Assembly: GCF_016908495.1 (NCBI RefSeq)
Contig: NZ_JAFBDZ010000004.1
Location: 372,001 to 436,000, forward strand
DNA length: 64,000 nucleotides
Source of the DNA: Rossellomorea pakistanensis
GTDB lineage: Bacteria > Bacillota > Bacilli > Bacillales > Bacillaceae_B
Direction: 5' to 3'
Part shown: positions 1-8,374 of the stretch, piece by piece
Position numbering within the stretch: the stretch's first letter is position 1
Layout of the letters: every line of letters begins with the position of its first letter
Program-made: the position numbers and the translations under genes
Notes under the pieces: model-generated
What the model was told of the DNA's origin: nothing
The model's input: only the letters and a program-made list of their open reading frames with translations
Database searches by the model: none

Positions 1-44
1 TCTGAAATACTAACATCGTCTTCAATAAGGAGTATCTTTTTCAC
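1..44 (-). CDS. Response regulator, N-terminal fragment (runs off window)
   Basis: Only the first codons lie in the window, on the minus strand. They read VKKILLIEDDVSIS, the beta-1 strand and acidic pocket (ED) of a receiver domain. The GTG start overlaps the stop of the upstream kinase gene (GTGA), so the two are translationally coupled and form one two-component system. Output domain and target are not visible. The kinase-first gene order is less common than regulator-first in Bacillaceae. Confidence 0.8.
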   Translation of the reverse strand, partial: MKKILLIEDDVSIS

Positions 45-1501
45 AGTACATCCCCTTTCTTCTTTAAGGAAAAGAAGATACTTGTCCCTTTTCCTATCTT
101 ACTTGCGGCCCAAATATCCCCTCCATGCTCTTGAATGATTTGTTTTGTAATCGCAAGTCCTAAGCCACTTCCGCCTGTCTGAGAATTTCTAGATTGTTCC
201 GCCCGGTAAAAACGATCAAAAATGTAAGGTAAGGCAGCAGGCTCTATCCCTTTTCCATTATCCGTTACTTGTACAGTGACGTCATTCATTCCTTCATATA
301 GAGAAATGGTAATGATCTTTTGATCCTTATTCATATATTTTAAACAATTGCTAATAAGGTTGGTCATGACGCGCTTTAATTTCTCCCTATCTGCTATTAC
401 ATGTATCGGTTTGTCCATAAGATGAAGGTCAATCTGGATCCCATGTTGAAGTAAATCAAGATGAAGGTTTTCTACGTAATCCTGCATATAGTTATCCAGT
501 TCAACGGTTTCAAAAGTAAAGGGCTCTTTTTTTAGATCCAGCTTGGAAAATAAGAACAGTTCATCTATCAATGAATCCATATATCTTGCTTTTTGGTCCA
601 CAGTTGATAAGTACTTGTCCATCTTCTGCGGCGTATTAGCTACACCATCTTTTATCCCCTCAACATATCCAATAATAGAAGTAATAGGAGTCTTCAAATC
701 ATGCGAAATATTAGATAGAAGTTCTTTTCGATTTTCCTCATACTGAATCTGGAGATTTACGGATTCTTTTAATTTTATTCTCATATCCTCAAACGCTCTA
801 TTTAATTGTCCGATTTCATCCTTTGAAGTAGCTTTGATTTTAAAATTTAGATCACCTGATTGTATTCTCTCTGCCCCTTTTCTAAGAATTGAGATAGGCT
901 TGATAATGCTCCTTGAAACTAAATAATTCAACATCCCAATAATCATGATAAAAAGAAACAGCAAAAGTCCAGATAAAATTGGAAACAACTCTCGAATAAG
1001 CTCAGTATAGGAACTTGCCTTTCTTAATACGAAAATGCTGCCTTTACTTTTATCCGGAAAATAAAAATCAAATTTCACATAAGTAAAAAACAGGTCGTTA
1101 ATTTTAATCGTATCTCTCGTATTGATGTTTGTTTCTTCAAATCCGGGGAGGGATTTAACCAATGCATGTTTGTCAAGAGCAGGGGAAGCATACTCAACTT
1201 TTGTACCCTTTCTTACAACAATCCCGATGTCCTCTTGCTCAATGCTTTTGAGTTCCTTTTCATTAAGAAGCTGTTCAGGATTTTTTTTAGCAAAAAGCTT
1301 CAAATCGAGAAACACACTTTCTTCTTCTGTTGTCAAAGGTTTTTGTACATACGTTTTTTTATAAAGATGTTCTATTGATTTTACATCGCCTGTTATGGCA
1401 AACATAATTAAAAAACCAGCTGCCAATAATAAAGTGATAGAAAAAAGGATCACCCCAACATAAGACAATAGAAACCTCATTTTAATTGACATCTCTTTCA
1501 C
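41..1501 (-). CDS. Membrane sensor histidine kinase (HAMP-HisKA-HATPase)
   Basis: A 486-residue two-component sensor kinase. Seen: transmembrane segment about residues 10-35, extracytoplasmic sensor region about 36-170, second transmembrane segment about 172-196, HAMP about 197-250, H-box SHDLKTPITS with the phospho-accepting His near 267, then N box (NLISNCLKY), G1 (DNGKGI), F and G2 (GGSGLGLAI) boxes of the ATPase domain. It should autophosphorylate and pass phosphate to the regulator encoded immediately downstream, with which it overlaps. The start is taken at the GTG at 1501; an ATG three codons in is equally plausible because neither has a strong ribosome site. The ligand cannot be inferred from the sensor region. 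Confidence 0.93.
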   Translation of the reverse strand: MKEMSIKMRFLLSYVGVILFSITLLLAAGFLIMFAITGDVKSIEHLYKKTYVQKPLTTEEESVFLDLKLFAKKNPEQLLNEKELKSIEQEDIGIVVRKGTKVEYASPALDKHALVKSLPGFEETNINTRDTIKINDLFFTYVKFDFYFPDKSKGSIFVLRKASSYTELIRELFPILSGLLLFLFIMIIGMLNYLVSRSIIKPISILRKGAERIQSGDLNFKIKATSKDEIGQLNRAFEDMRIKLKESVNLQIQYEENRKELLSNISHDLKTPITSIIGYVEGIKDGVANTPQKMDKYLSTVDQKARYMDSLIDELFLFSKLDLKKEPFTFETVELDNYMQDYVENLHLDLLQHGIQIDLHLMDKPIHVIADREKLKRVMTNLISNCLKYMNKDQKIITISLYEGMNDVTVQVTDNGKGIEPAALPYIFDRFYRAEQSRNSQTGGSGLGLAITKQIIQEHGGDIWAASKIGKGTSIFFSLKKKGDVL

Positions 1502-1650
1502 TCACTCTGTTATAAATTTTCACAAGATCATTCCTTATTCTTATCATGCAAGATCCTTTTGTAAACCACACTATCCAGATTTAATAAGATCATTTTTTTC
1601 TAGGTTCTTTTCTAGAGTTTGTTGCTTTTAACAACATGGAAAATGCAGAG

Positions 1651-1795
1651 TGGATTGGTGCGGAAGGCATTTGACTCCTTCGGGATGCAGAGGAAAAGTC
1701 GAGACCCCGCAGACGGAACGTCGAGGAGGCTCGACTTCCTCCCCGCGGAAAGCAAGTACCTATAGCGGAAAGGAACGGTCAAATGTTTATTCCCC
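1651..1795. repeat. Bacillaceae intergenic repeat with internal hairpin
   Basis: This non-coding segment has the layout of a repeat seen in many Bacillaceae: a GCGGAA motif, a 'GACTCCTTCGGG' block, GAGACCCCGCAG, CGAGGAGGCTCGACTT and CCGCGGAAAGC, ending in TAGCGGAAAGGAAC. Outer arms CATTTGAC (1668-1675) and GTCAAATG (1778-1785) are perfect inverted repeats. Internally GTCGAGACC and GGCTCGACTT can pair. Its G+C is clearly higher than that of the flanks. The function is not known to me. A weak open frame across it on the minus strand is not credible. Confidence 0.7.
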
Positions 1796-1989
1796 AAAAA
1801 CAACAATCTCGCCGTAAAGAACCTTTTTCTAAGAAATTAAAAAAACCATATCATACAAATCTTAATAATTTCTAAAAAATAGATAAAAAATTCTTAAACA
1901 TTTTCCAATAAACGACTTAGTAAGACCTGTTATCATCAAGCTATAACTAGTACTTTCCCCCGTTTGATCTATAATAACTCAAACATTTA

Positions 1990-2035
1990 AGACCAATAAA
2001 AAGAAACCATTTTGAAAAAAGATTGATCAAAATGG
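1990..2035 (-). terminator. Rho-independent terminator of the haloperoxidase-family gene
   Basis: CCATTTTGA (2007-2015) and TCAAAATGG (2027-2035) form a 9-bp perfect stem. On the minus strand it is followed by a T-rich tract (TTTCTTTTTATT), about 30 bases after the stop codon of the gene ending at 2066. Confidence 0.8.
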
Positions 2036-2065
2036 ATTCTTCTTCAGTAGAATACTTTCCCTATC

Positions 2066-2965
2066 TTACTTTAAATATATTATCGGTTTAGGAGCATGAA
2101 TATTGTTCGTTTTACATTCACTTCTGAATTCCGTATCCATCACAAATGATGTACATGTTTTCGGGAATTCGAACGGAATAAATTGCTGGAAGTTGTCCGG
2201 ATAAAGATTTGCATTTCTGAATTCTCTATATGGATGATCAATGGGACTGTTTTCATGATTATTTTGTGTTTGCAGGTATTTAACAATGACATTGCCGATA
2301 TATCGTCCTAGTTTGAGCCCTTCGTTATTATCAGATGGAAAATGAACGCCTCCATATAAGCGGCTAACCGCATCATCTTCAGCTATTTTCCGAAGCTTTT
2401 TTGCCTCTTTTGGGAAGAAATAGCTTAGCACGACTTCTGCACAACCTGACATGGTGGCATGACCGGATGGATAGGTTGGAAAACGCGGTGTACAAATAAA
2501 TGTTTCCATCGTTTGATCATATTGATTAGGTCGTGCAACATCCCATTCATATTTCAAATCCCATACGACGATCATCGTGTCATTAATAGCAGACTGCACA
2601 GCAGCTAAGATCCGTGCTGCATAAGCTGGAGATACATCATACGTATCAATTAAGCGATCAATCACAGGCGTCCACTGTTTGGTAGGAACTCCAGTACCAT
2701 AATAAATCGCAATCTCTTTTTCATAAGGGGTAAGTTTCTTTAATGTATGTTGAACAACTTGTAATTCTTTTTCAAAATCGATAAAGCTGGGATGTTTTAT
2801 AGGGAATCGGAGCTTTCTTCCAGCTGAGTCAAGGTAATTTCCTTGTTTGTCACGTTTTAAATAAATGGTTGACCATAATCCGGCTTCAGGGGTAACCGGA
2901 TCTGTAGGCGGTGTCCCTTCCCCTGCATAAGGTATCTCTGTCCAGCGTAAAAAGTTTTCTCTCAA
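2066..2965 (-). CDS. Vanadium-dependent haloperoxidase / PAP2-type acid phosphatase family protein
   Basis: About 299 residues. All three vanadate/phosphate-binding motifs of the family are visible: KYEWDVARP (K-x6-RP) near residue 138, YPSGHAT near 166, and SRLYGGVHFPSD (SR-x5-H-x3-D) near 201. The fold should be a helical bundle. No signal peptide or membrane segment is evident, so the protein looks cytoplasmic. Whether it is a haloperoxidase or a phosphatase cannot be settled from motifs alone. The start is set at TTG 2965 because GGAGG (2975-2979) lies nine bases upstream. A GTG three codons earlier abuts that site directly. It appears monocistronic, with its own terminator. Confidence 0.85.
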   Translation of the reverse strand: MRENFLRWTEIPYAGEGTPPTDPVTPEAGLWSTIYLKRDKQGNYLDSAGRKLRFPIKHPSFIDFEKELQVVQHTLKKLTPYEKEIAIYYGTGVPTKQWTPVIDRLIDTYDVSPAYAARILAAVQSAINDTMIVVWDLKYEWDVARPNQYDQTMETFICTPRFPTYPSGHATMSGCAEVVLSYFFPKEAKKLRKIAEDDAVSRLYGGVHFPSDNNEGLKLGRYIGNVIVKYLQTQNNHENSPIDHPYREFRNANLYPDNFQQFIPFEFPKTCTSFVMDTEFRSECKTNNIHAPKPIIYLK

Positions 2966-3087
2966 GGTTTTCACCCTCCATTTTTGTATTCTCCATACTA
3001 TGAAAGAATCAAAAATGTGAATAGGCTACTGTACAGATCAATGAACGAAAGAAACTCAATCAATTAAGTTTTTATCACCATCATCAT

Positions 3088-3483
3088 TTAATTCGGGAGA
3101 GTAAGTTGCCAAGAGACACCGAACTTATCAACGAGCCAGCCAAATTTTTTACTAAATCCATAATGATCTAACGGCATTAGTTCTCCACCGCCATCTGTTA
3201 AATTCTCATAAAGCCGATTAATTTCTTCTTCTGATTCACATGTGATAAACAAGGAAAACGAAGGGGTAAACGTAAATTCATGCTGAATATTGCTATCAAT
3301 GCACATAAATTCCTGACCCTTTAATGAAAAGGTGGCTTGCAAAACACTCCCCTCTTCCCCTGGTCCATTTGCTCCATAACGGGAAATATAAGTTATTTCT
3401 GAATCCTCAATTAAAGAAGTGTAATAATTCATGGCTTCTTCCGCATTTCCTTGGAACATTAAAAATGGTGTAATCTTTTTCAA
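3088..3483 (-). CDS. VOC (glyoxalase/PhnB-like) family protein
   Basis: A 131-residue protein of the vicinal-oxygen-chelate superfamily. It shows ITPFLMFQGNAEEAMNYY at the N-terminus and the terminal FGWLVDKFGVSWQL block typical of the PhnB-like branch (often labelled 3-demethylubiquinone methyltransferase-like). These proteins are mostly uncharacterised; no substrate can be claimed. It is the third gene of an ArsR-SRPBCC-VOC run, a common arrangement in Bacillus. The TTG start at 3483 is favoured because AGAGGAG lies nine bases upstream, while a TTG at 3492 touches the ribosome site. Confidence 0.85.
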   Translation of the reverse strand: MKKITPFLMFQGNAEEAMNYYTSLIEDSEITYISRYGANGPGEEGSVLQATFSLKGQEFMCIDSNIQHEFTFTPSFSLFITCESEEEINRLYENLTDGGGELMPLDHYGFSKKFGWLVDKFGVSWQLTLPN

Positions 3484-3577
3484 TATAACCAACTCCTCTT
3501 TTCAATCATTCCTCAATCAAAATTAAGCTTAGATGCCCCACTGCCTATACCAAAATGGCTGACACTACCTCATTCGA

Positions 3578-4078
3578 TTATGATCCTTTATAGCTAATTT
3601 TTCCTGTTTCCACTAATTCCTTAAGTCCCATGAACATTAAATTCCAACCATGTTCAGATCCCTCGTGATATTCTCCAAGAGCTTTTTCGATATCGGATTG
3701 TGTCCAATTTTCTTCATGAGGAACGATGATGTTTTGTGTAAATGTCATTTCACAGCCTTGTTGAAGTTCTTTTAGCTCAACTGTAATCGTATCCACTGTT
3801 TCGCTAAACTGCGGCATTTCAAAAGTAAACACTAATTTTGTTGGAGGATCAATTTCAAGATACTCCCCGATCGCTCGATAATCTTTTCCATCTCGATGAT
3901 CAATAATTTCCCAAGTGCCCCCTACTTGAGGATTATTTTGCGCCACCTTATTGGTCCCTTCCAATGTAAATAGCCATTTTCTCATCATCTCGGGGTTCAG
4001 CCATGCATCAAAAACTCTTTCAGGTGCGACATCAAAATTTCTTGTCATGTTTAAAATCGTGGTTGAACAGTTTTCCAT
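3578..4078 (-). CDS. SRPBCC / AHSA1-family (START-like) protein
   Basis: A 166-residue ligand-cavity protein. Family signature pieces: FDVAPERVFDAWLNPEMMRKW near the N-terminus, GGTWEIIDHRDG in the middle, and a C-terminal helix GWNLMFMGLKELVETG. Such proteins bind hydrophobic ligands in a helix-grip fold. When they follow an ArsR gene, as here with a 21-base gap, they are usually co-transcribed and controlled by that repressor. The ligand is unknown. An AAAGGAGC ribosome site precedes the ATG. Confidence 0.87.
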   Translation of the reverse strand: MENCSTTILNMTRNFDVAPERVFDAWLNPEMMRKWLFTLEGTNKVAQNNPQVGGTWEIIDHRDGKDYRAIGEYLEIDPPTKLVFTFEMPQFSETVDTITVELKELQQGCEMTFTQNIIVPHEENWTQSDIEKALGEYHEGSEHGWNLMFMGLKELVETGKISYKGS

Positions 4079-4099
4079 CTAATAGCTCCTTTATGTAAT

Positions 4100-4441
4100 T
4101 TAATGTTCTTTCTTTTTGGCTTTCAATAACTCCTTCTCAAGAAGATCAAAACGATTACTCCAAAACTTCTCATAAAAACGCAGCCATTCAGTAGCTTGAG
4201 ATAATGATTCAGTATTTAAGCGACATATGTGAGTTCTTCCCTTTACACTCCTTTCGATTAAATTTGCTCGCTCCAGAACCTTTATATGCTTTGAAATAGC
4301 CGCCAAAGTCATATCAAAAGGGACTGCTAATTCAGAAACTGTTCTTTCTTTTTGCGCCATCATATGAACCATTTCTCTTCTTGTTGAATCAGCTAAAGCA
4401 TGAAAAATATCATTTAAATTATCTTTGTTATGGTTAACCAT
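4100..4441 (-). CDS. ArsR-family winged-helix repressor
   Basis: A repressor of about 113 residues. The winged helix runs through IFHALADSTRREMVHMM, the recognition helix region TVSELAVPFDMTLAAISKHI and a beta-wing around LIERSVKGRTHICRLN. No metal-binding ELCVCDL-type motif is present, so this is the metal-independent branch that accompanies SRPBCC proteins. The ATG at 4441 is chosen as start; a TTG at 4477 is also open but no good Shine-Dalgarno precedes either. Two palindromes upstream and across the start suggest autoregulation. Confidence 0.88.
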   Translation of the reverse strand: MVNHNKDNLNDIFHALADSTRREMVHMMAQKERTVSELAVPFDMTLAAISKHIKVLERANLIERSVKGRTHICRLNTESLSQATEWLRFYEKFWSNRFDLLEKELLKAKKKEH

Positions 4442-4490
4442 ATGGTTAAATATATCGGATTTCGCAATTATATTCAACTATTTAGTTAAA
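4434..4490. promoter_or_regulatory. Candidate ArsR operators (two palindromes)
   Basis: TTAACCATATGGTTAA at 4434-4449 is a perfect 16-bp palindrome that includes the proposed ATG. An 18-base near-palindrome at 4473-4490 contains AACTA-TT-TAGTT. The two share the pattern TTAACY...RGTT. Their position at the 5' end of the arsR gene fits autorepression of the arsR-SRPBCC-VOC operon. This is inference from symmetry and position. Confidence 0.5.
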
Positions 4491-4596
4491 TAAAAGCATT
4501 GGTTCTCTTAGAAATTGCTTGATTGCAGAACGTATTCCTCTAGTAGAATGACTGCTGACTAGACAATATTTATTAATTAAAGATTCTCCCCAAATA

Positions 4597-5064
4597 CTAG
4601 GCAAGTCCTTTTTTAAACCAAAATACAAACTTCTTGATAATATACAATATAATAAAATTGCTTATTAAACAGAGATACCAGTTCCAATTTTTAAATTCAA
4701 TTAGTGAACTGTAGTGTTCTATTAATAAGGTATAAGTTGAAACGGCTACAGCAAATAGTAAAGTGTGTATAAACTCCCTCAGCTTTCCTTTATCAAGGGG
4801 ATACAAAATAATAAAAAATACTCCAAACGTTGGATATATAAGATAATGCATGGAAAAACTCATTTTTGTTGCAATAGGAAACTCTCTGTAGGGGTATTCA
4901 ACACACTTAAAGAGCACTTGCATATATTCATAAAACCATGCAATCGCTTGTACAAATAGGAATGTTATATAGGCTGTCCTTTTACTCTCCTTAGGGATAT
5001 ACTTCAACAGGATTCCAATTGAAATCAGCCAAACAATAACCAGAATAAGGAATTCTTTACTCAT
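4597..5064 (-). CDS. Small multi-pass membrane protein, CBO0543-like family
   Basis: A 155-residue very hydrophobic protein with about five predicted membrane segments. The shared features with its upstream neighbour are striking: a first segment followed by LLKYIPKES (neighbour LFKLVPREK), a FLFVQAIAWF segment (neighbour FLFLQVITWP), EYPYREFP (neighbour EYPTQLLP), and a C-terminal WNWYL (neighbour WKWYW) with a basic tail. I place it in the CBO0543-type family of unknown function. It lies four bases after its paralogue, so the pair is an operon made by tandem duplication. Confidence 0.7.
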   Translation of the reverse strand: MSKEFLILVIVWLISIGILLKYIPKESKRTAYITFLFVQAIAWFYEYMQVLFKCVEYPYREFPIATKMSFSMHYLIYPTFGVFFIILYPLDKGKLREFIHTLLFAVAVSTYTLLIEHYSSLIEFKNWNWYLCLISNFIILYIIKKFVFWFKKGLA

Positions 5065-5068
5065 AGTT

Positions 5069-5551
5069 CTATACCTGTACCAATCTTTTTCTAAACCAAA
5101 GATAGTATCTATGATTTAATAAAAGCGAAATCATGACTGTCAAAAGAGTCCAATACCATTTCCATTCATGATATTTAACCAATGAGGTATATTTCTCCAG
5201 TAATACCTCAAAAATTGTAAAGAAACCAGCAAAAGCAATGTAATATACCAGTGCCCCTTTCCATTTTAAGTTACCTGGATAATATAAACTAAAGATAATG
5301 GCAACAATAGGAAACAAGAAAAACTCAAAAGAGAAACTTGTTCTATTGTATTCATTTGCCTGTGGCAGTAGTTGAGTGGGATATTCAATCCAGCCCATTT
5401 CAACGGCAAATAAGCCTGCTGGCCAAGTGATAACTTGCAGAAACAGAAATAAAACGCATGCATCCCTTACTTTTTCTCTTGGTACCAATTTAAAAAGGGC
5501 AATGATGCAAATTAACGAGAAACTCATAAGAAACCATCTTTCAATATTCAT
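5069..5551 (-). CDS. Small multi-pass membrane protein, paralogue of the next gene
   Basis: About 160 residues with four to five membrane segments and conserved EYPTQLLP and HEWKWYW motifs. It aligns end-to-end with the downstream protein, which fixes the likely start at the ATG at 5551 (MNIERWFL). AGG about nine bases upstream also supports it. In-frame ATGs at 5560 and upstream would add residues with no counterpart in the paralogue. The function is unknown. Confidence 0.7.
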   Translation of the reverse strand: MNIERWFLMSFSLICIIALFKLVPREKVRDACVLFLFLQVITWPAGLFAVEMGWIEYPTQLLPQANEYNRTSFSFEFFLFPIVAIIFSLYYPGNLKWKGALVYYIAFAGFFTIFEVLLEKYTSLVKYHEWKWYWTLLTVMISLLLNHRYYLWFRKRLVQV

Positions 5552-5787
5552 TTTCATCATCCTAATAAAATGTATGAATTTATTATGTTTCAATTTATTT
5601 TAAAAATACCATTTGTAATTGTTGAAACGTGAAGGGTACATTTCAATATTTTAAATAACTAGATCCTAAAACGTAGCAAAAAAAGCGGCCGGGAAATTGG
5701 ACTGCTGAAACAGTCTATCGTTGTTCAGCATCTTGCGTACATCCGTGAAGGATAGAAAATGAAATAATGTTTTTTAGCTGAAAAACT

Positions 5788-5833
5788 AAAAAGGCCCCTG
5801 GTTCAATCTATCGATTAAAACCAGAAGCCTTTT
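5788..5833 (-). terminator. Terminator after the ABC permease gene
   Basis: AAAAAGGC-CCCTGGTT and AACCAG-AAGCCTTTT form a stem with a short AT-rich loop, with T-runs on both sides. It lies just after the stop at 5843 on the minus strand and can act in both directions. Confidence 0.75.
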
Positions 5834-5842
5834 ACCTCTTAC

Positions 5843-7444
5843 CTATCCTTCGATATCCCGTTTGTTATATCCTATAAATCCTGCAATCATTAGAACAAGT
5901 GCAATAACTATCAAGATGGCAACCGGTCCATATTCCATTTCTTCTACCGGGAGTTGAGGAATGTGTCCATATGGAGAAATTTGTCCAACCCAATCCGGAA
6001 ATTGGAATAACCCCCCCAGATAAAGCACAATGAATGAATAAAAGACGTACAGCCATATGAAAACATTTATCTTAGGAGTAAACCCAATCAGAAACACGGC
6101 AATCCCGATCATGACCAACATTGCCGGATAATAGACAACAGCAGCTCCAGACACCATCCCTAAATCTAATCCACTTTCCATCACAGATGTTCCTGCAGCC
6201 CACAGACCAAGTGCAGCAAGTGAAATCATCACAAATCCATTCACTGCGGATAGGACAAGGTAACAAAACATCAATCGAGTACGGGAAACCGCTCTCCCAA
6301 GTAAATGTTCAATACGATTCTTTTTCTCATCCCCATACAATTTATTGATAGCCATGAGAGGAGGAACCGTTCCTAATAATGCCATAATAACCATTAGCAT
6401 CGGGATAAACTGTTCGCTTAAGGAACGGCCATCCTCAGGTTTAAAAAGCTGTTGCATCGTATCATTGGCCCCCAAAAAAGACTCTAAATCACCTAGAACA
6501 GATCCATAGGAAAGCCCCATCACAAACATACCGACAGCCCAGGCAATGATTCCTGTCCGCTGAAGCTTTAAAGCAAGGCCAATCGGGCTTTGTAAAAAGG
6601 CGGAAGCATGTTTCCTGCCAGGTCTTGCAGGCAAAAATCCAGCTCCTAAATCACGGACTGCATTCAAAAGATAGGCGATTATGAATAAAATGACAGATGA
6701 ACCTAACAGCAATAAAACCGGCCACCAGTGATTACTTGAGTAAGCCTCAGTCTGAGTGACCCATCCTAAAGGGGAGAACAACGATAAGGTTTCATTGCTC
6801 ACATCACCAAACGCACGTATCAGATAGGTTATAATCAGAATCGCAATCGAATATCCAATTGTACCGCGGGAACTCTCCGAAAGCTGTGCGAATACGGCCG
6901 TCACACCTGCAAAGATGATACCAGTTGCACCTAAAGCGGCACCATATAATAATGACCCCTCAAGACCCATACTTTCTATGTCGAGTACATACAATCCAAA
7001 GCCTGTTATCAATGCTAAAGCTGCATTTGTGATACATAAAACGAATAAGGTGGCATTTAAAGTAGATAGACGCCCTACAGGTAGTGAACGAACCATTTCG
7101 ATTCGCCCGTCTTCCTCATCTGATCTTGTATGACGGTTGACTAGCAGGATACTCATAAGACCGACAACAACTGCTGTAAAAAGCAGCATTTGATGCGTTG
7201 TCATAGCACCCAGCGTGTAATGATCCAGGTTACCTGGGCCTACCATTGCGGTCATCGCAGGATTCCTCATGGTTTCAGCCATAGCGTCTCTTGCTTGTTG
7301 AGTTGTATACAGGTCAGTAAAAGCAACAGGTACAATTAACGTGAAGAAAGAAAGCCCAATTAACCATAACGAAATTCGAATGCGGTCCCGGCGTAAAATG
7401 AAGCATGATAGCCGAATCGTTCTATTAAAAAGATGCCCATCCAT
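5843..7444 (-). CDS. ABC exporter permease (ABC-2 type, two-repeat)
   Basis: A 533-residue integral membrane protein with about twelve hydrophobic segments in two similar halves. It resembles permeases annotated as exporters of polyketide-type antibiotics: N-terminal helix RIRISLWLIGLSFFT, cytoplasmic NRHTRSDEEDGRIEMVRSLPVGR, and the repeat of that motif, YGDEKKNRIEHLLGRAVSR, in the second half. It overlaps the ATPase gene by one base (TGATG) and has AGGAGGTG upstream, so it is translationally coupled. With the ATPase and TetR it forms a complete three-gene exporter operon; the substrate is unknown. Confidence 0.88.
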   Translation of the reverse strand: MDGHLFNRTIRLSCFILRRDRIRISLWLIGLSFFTLIVPVAFTDLYTTQQARDAMAETMRNPAMTAMVGPGNLDHYTLGAMTTHQMLLFTAVVVGLMSILLVNRHTRSDEEDGRIEMVRSLPVGRLSTLNATLFVLCITNAALALITGFGLYVLDIESMGLEGSLLYGAALGATGIIFAGVTAVFAQLSESSRGTIGYSIAILIITYLIRAFGDVSNETLSLFSPLGWVTQTEAYSSNHWWPVLLLLGSSVILFIIAYLLNAVRDLGAGFLPARPGRKHASAFLQSPIGLALKLQRTGIIAWAVGMFVMGLSYGSVLGDLESFLGANDTMQQLFKPEDGRSLSEQFIPMLMVIMALLGTVPPLMAINKLYGDEKKNRIEHLLGRAVSRTRLMFCYLVLSAVNGFVMISLAALGLWAAGTSVMESGLDLGMVSGAAVVYYPAMLVMIGIAVFLIGFTPKINVFIWLYVFYSFIVLYLGGLFQFPDWVGQISPYGHIPQLPVEEMEYGPVAILIVIALVLMIAGFIGYNKRDIEG

Positions 7445-8361
7445 CAGGAAACACCTCCTGCTCCTTTATGCGCCGTATTTCCTGCGCCTTCATAATGCCG
7501 CATGAACAAGTCTTCCAACGTTGGCGGTGCGCTCTCTAATTTTACAATCCCAAATTGACTGACATACCTGATCACCTGTTCCATTTCCTCCGTGTCTACC
7601 TGAAATGAAACGCCTTGATCTCTTTTTACGATGTCATGCACACCTTGTAAATCTTGTAAGGCGGTAATCGGTTGTTTCGTTTCCACAAGCAGGTTCGTGC
7701 GGGTTAAATGACGTAACTCGCTTAATGATCCTGTTTCAATGATTCTACCCTGACGAATAATGCCGACTCTGTCACATAATTTTTCTACCTCAGATAAAAT
7801 ATGACTAGAAAGCAGGACACTTTTTCCTTCTTTTTTTGCATCCATCACACATTCCTGAAAAACTCGTTCCATCAGAGGATCAAGGCCTGAGGTCGGCTCA
7901 TCCAAAATATAAAGGTCTGCATCGGATGAAAAAGCAGCTATTAACGCTACTTTCTGCCGATTTCCCTTTGAATAGGTTCTGCATTTTTTTGTTGGGTCCA
8001 AATCAAATTTCTTAATGAGCTCTTCCCGCCTGCTTTGATTGTTGCCTCCACGCAATGTCACAAAAAGATCGATCACTTCACCGCCTGTTAAGTTCGGCCA
8101 CAAATTCACATCTCCAGGAACATATGCAATACGTTTGTGAATGTCAACCGCATCTTTCCAGGCATCCTTGCCAAAAATCTTTACTTGCCCTTCCGTCGCC
8201 TTTAATATGCCGAGCAGAACCCGAATCGTTGTTGATTTTCCGGCTCCGTTCGGACCGATAAATCCATAAACTTCTCCCTCATTCACTTCGAGGTTAACCC
8301 CGTCCAATGCCGTGAACTTTCCAAACTTCTTTGTTAAGCCAGTCACTTTCAGCAGACTCAT
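7444..8361 (-). CDS. ABC transporter ATP-binding protein
   Basis: A 305-residue ATPase with Walker A GPNGAGKST near residue 38, Q-loop region RIAYVPGDVNLWPNL, signature YSKGNRQKVALIAA (SxGxxQ form), Walker B LYILDEPTSGLDPL and H-loop LLSSHILSE. A C-terminal extension of about 80 residues (from LRHLTRTNLLVE) is typical of drug-export ATPases. It powers the permease encoded next. It follows the TetR gene by 13 bases in the same operon. Confidence 0.93.
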   Translation of the reverse strand: MSLLKVTGLTKKFGKFTALDGVNLEVNEGEVYGFIGPNGAGKSTTIRVLLGILKATEGQVKIFGKDAWKDAVDIHKRIAYVPGDVNLWPNLTGGEVIDLFVTLRGGNNQSRREELIKKFDLDPTKKCRTYSKGNRQKVALIAAFSSDADLYILDEPTSGLDPLMERVFQECVMDAKKEGKSVLLSSHILSEVEKLCDRVGIIRQGRIIETGSLSELRHLTRTNLLVETKQPITALQDLQGVHDIVKRDQGVSFQVDTEEMEQVIRYVSQFGIVKLESAPPTLEDLFMRHYEGAGNTAHKGAGGVS

Positions 8362-8374
8362 GGTTGCTCCCCCC

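Noticed and set aside
1612..1806. 64-codon minus-strand frame
   Set aside because: It is a reading across the intergenic repeat with its palindromes.
5640..5760. Short plus-strand frame (about 30 codons, ending HLAYIREG) looking like a gene remnant
   Set aside because: Too short to identify, and no neighbouring homology was visible.
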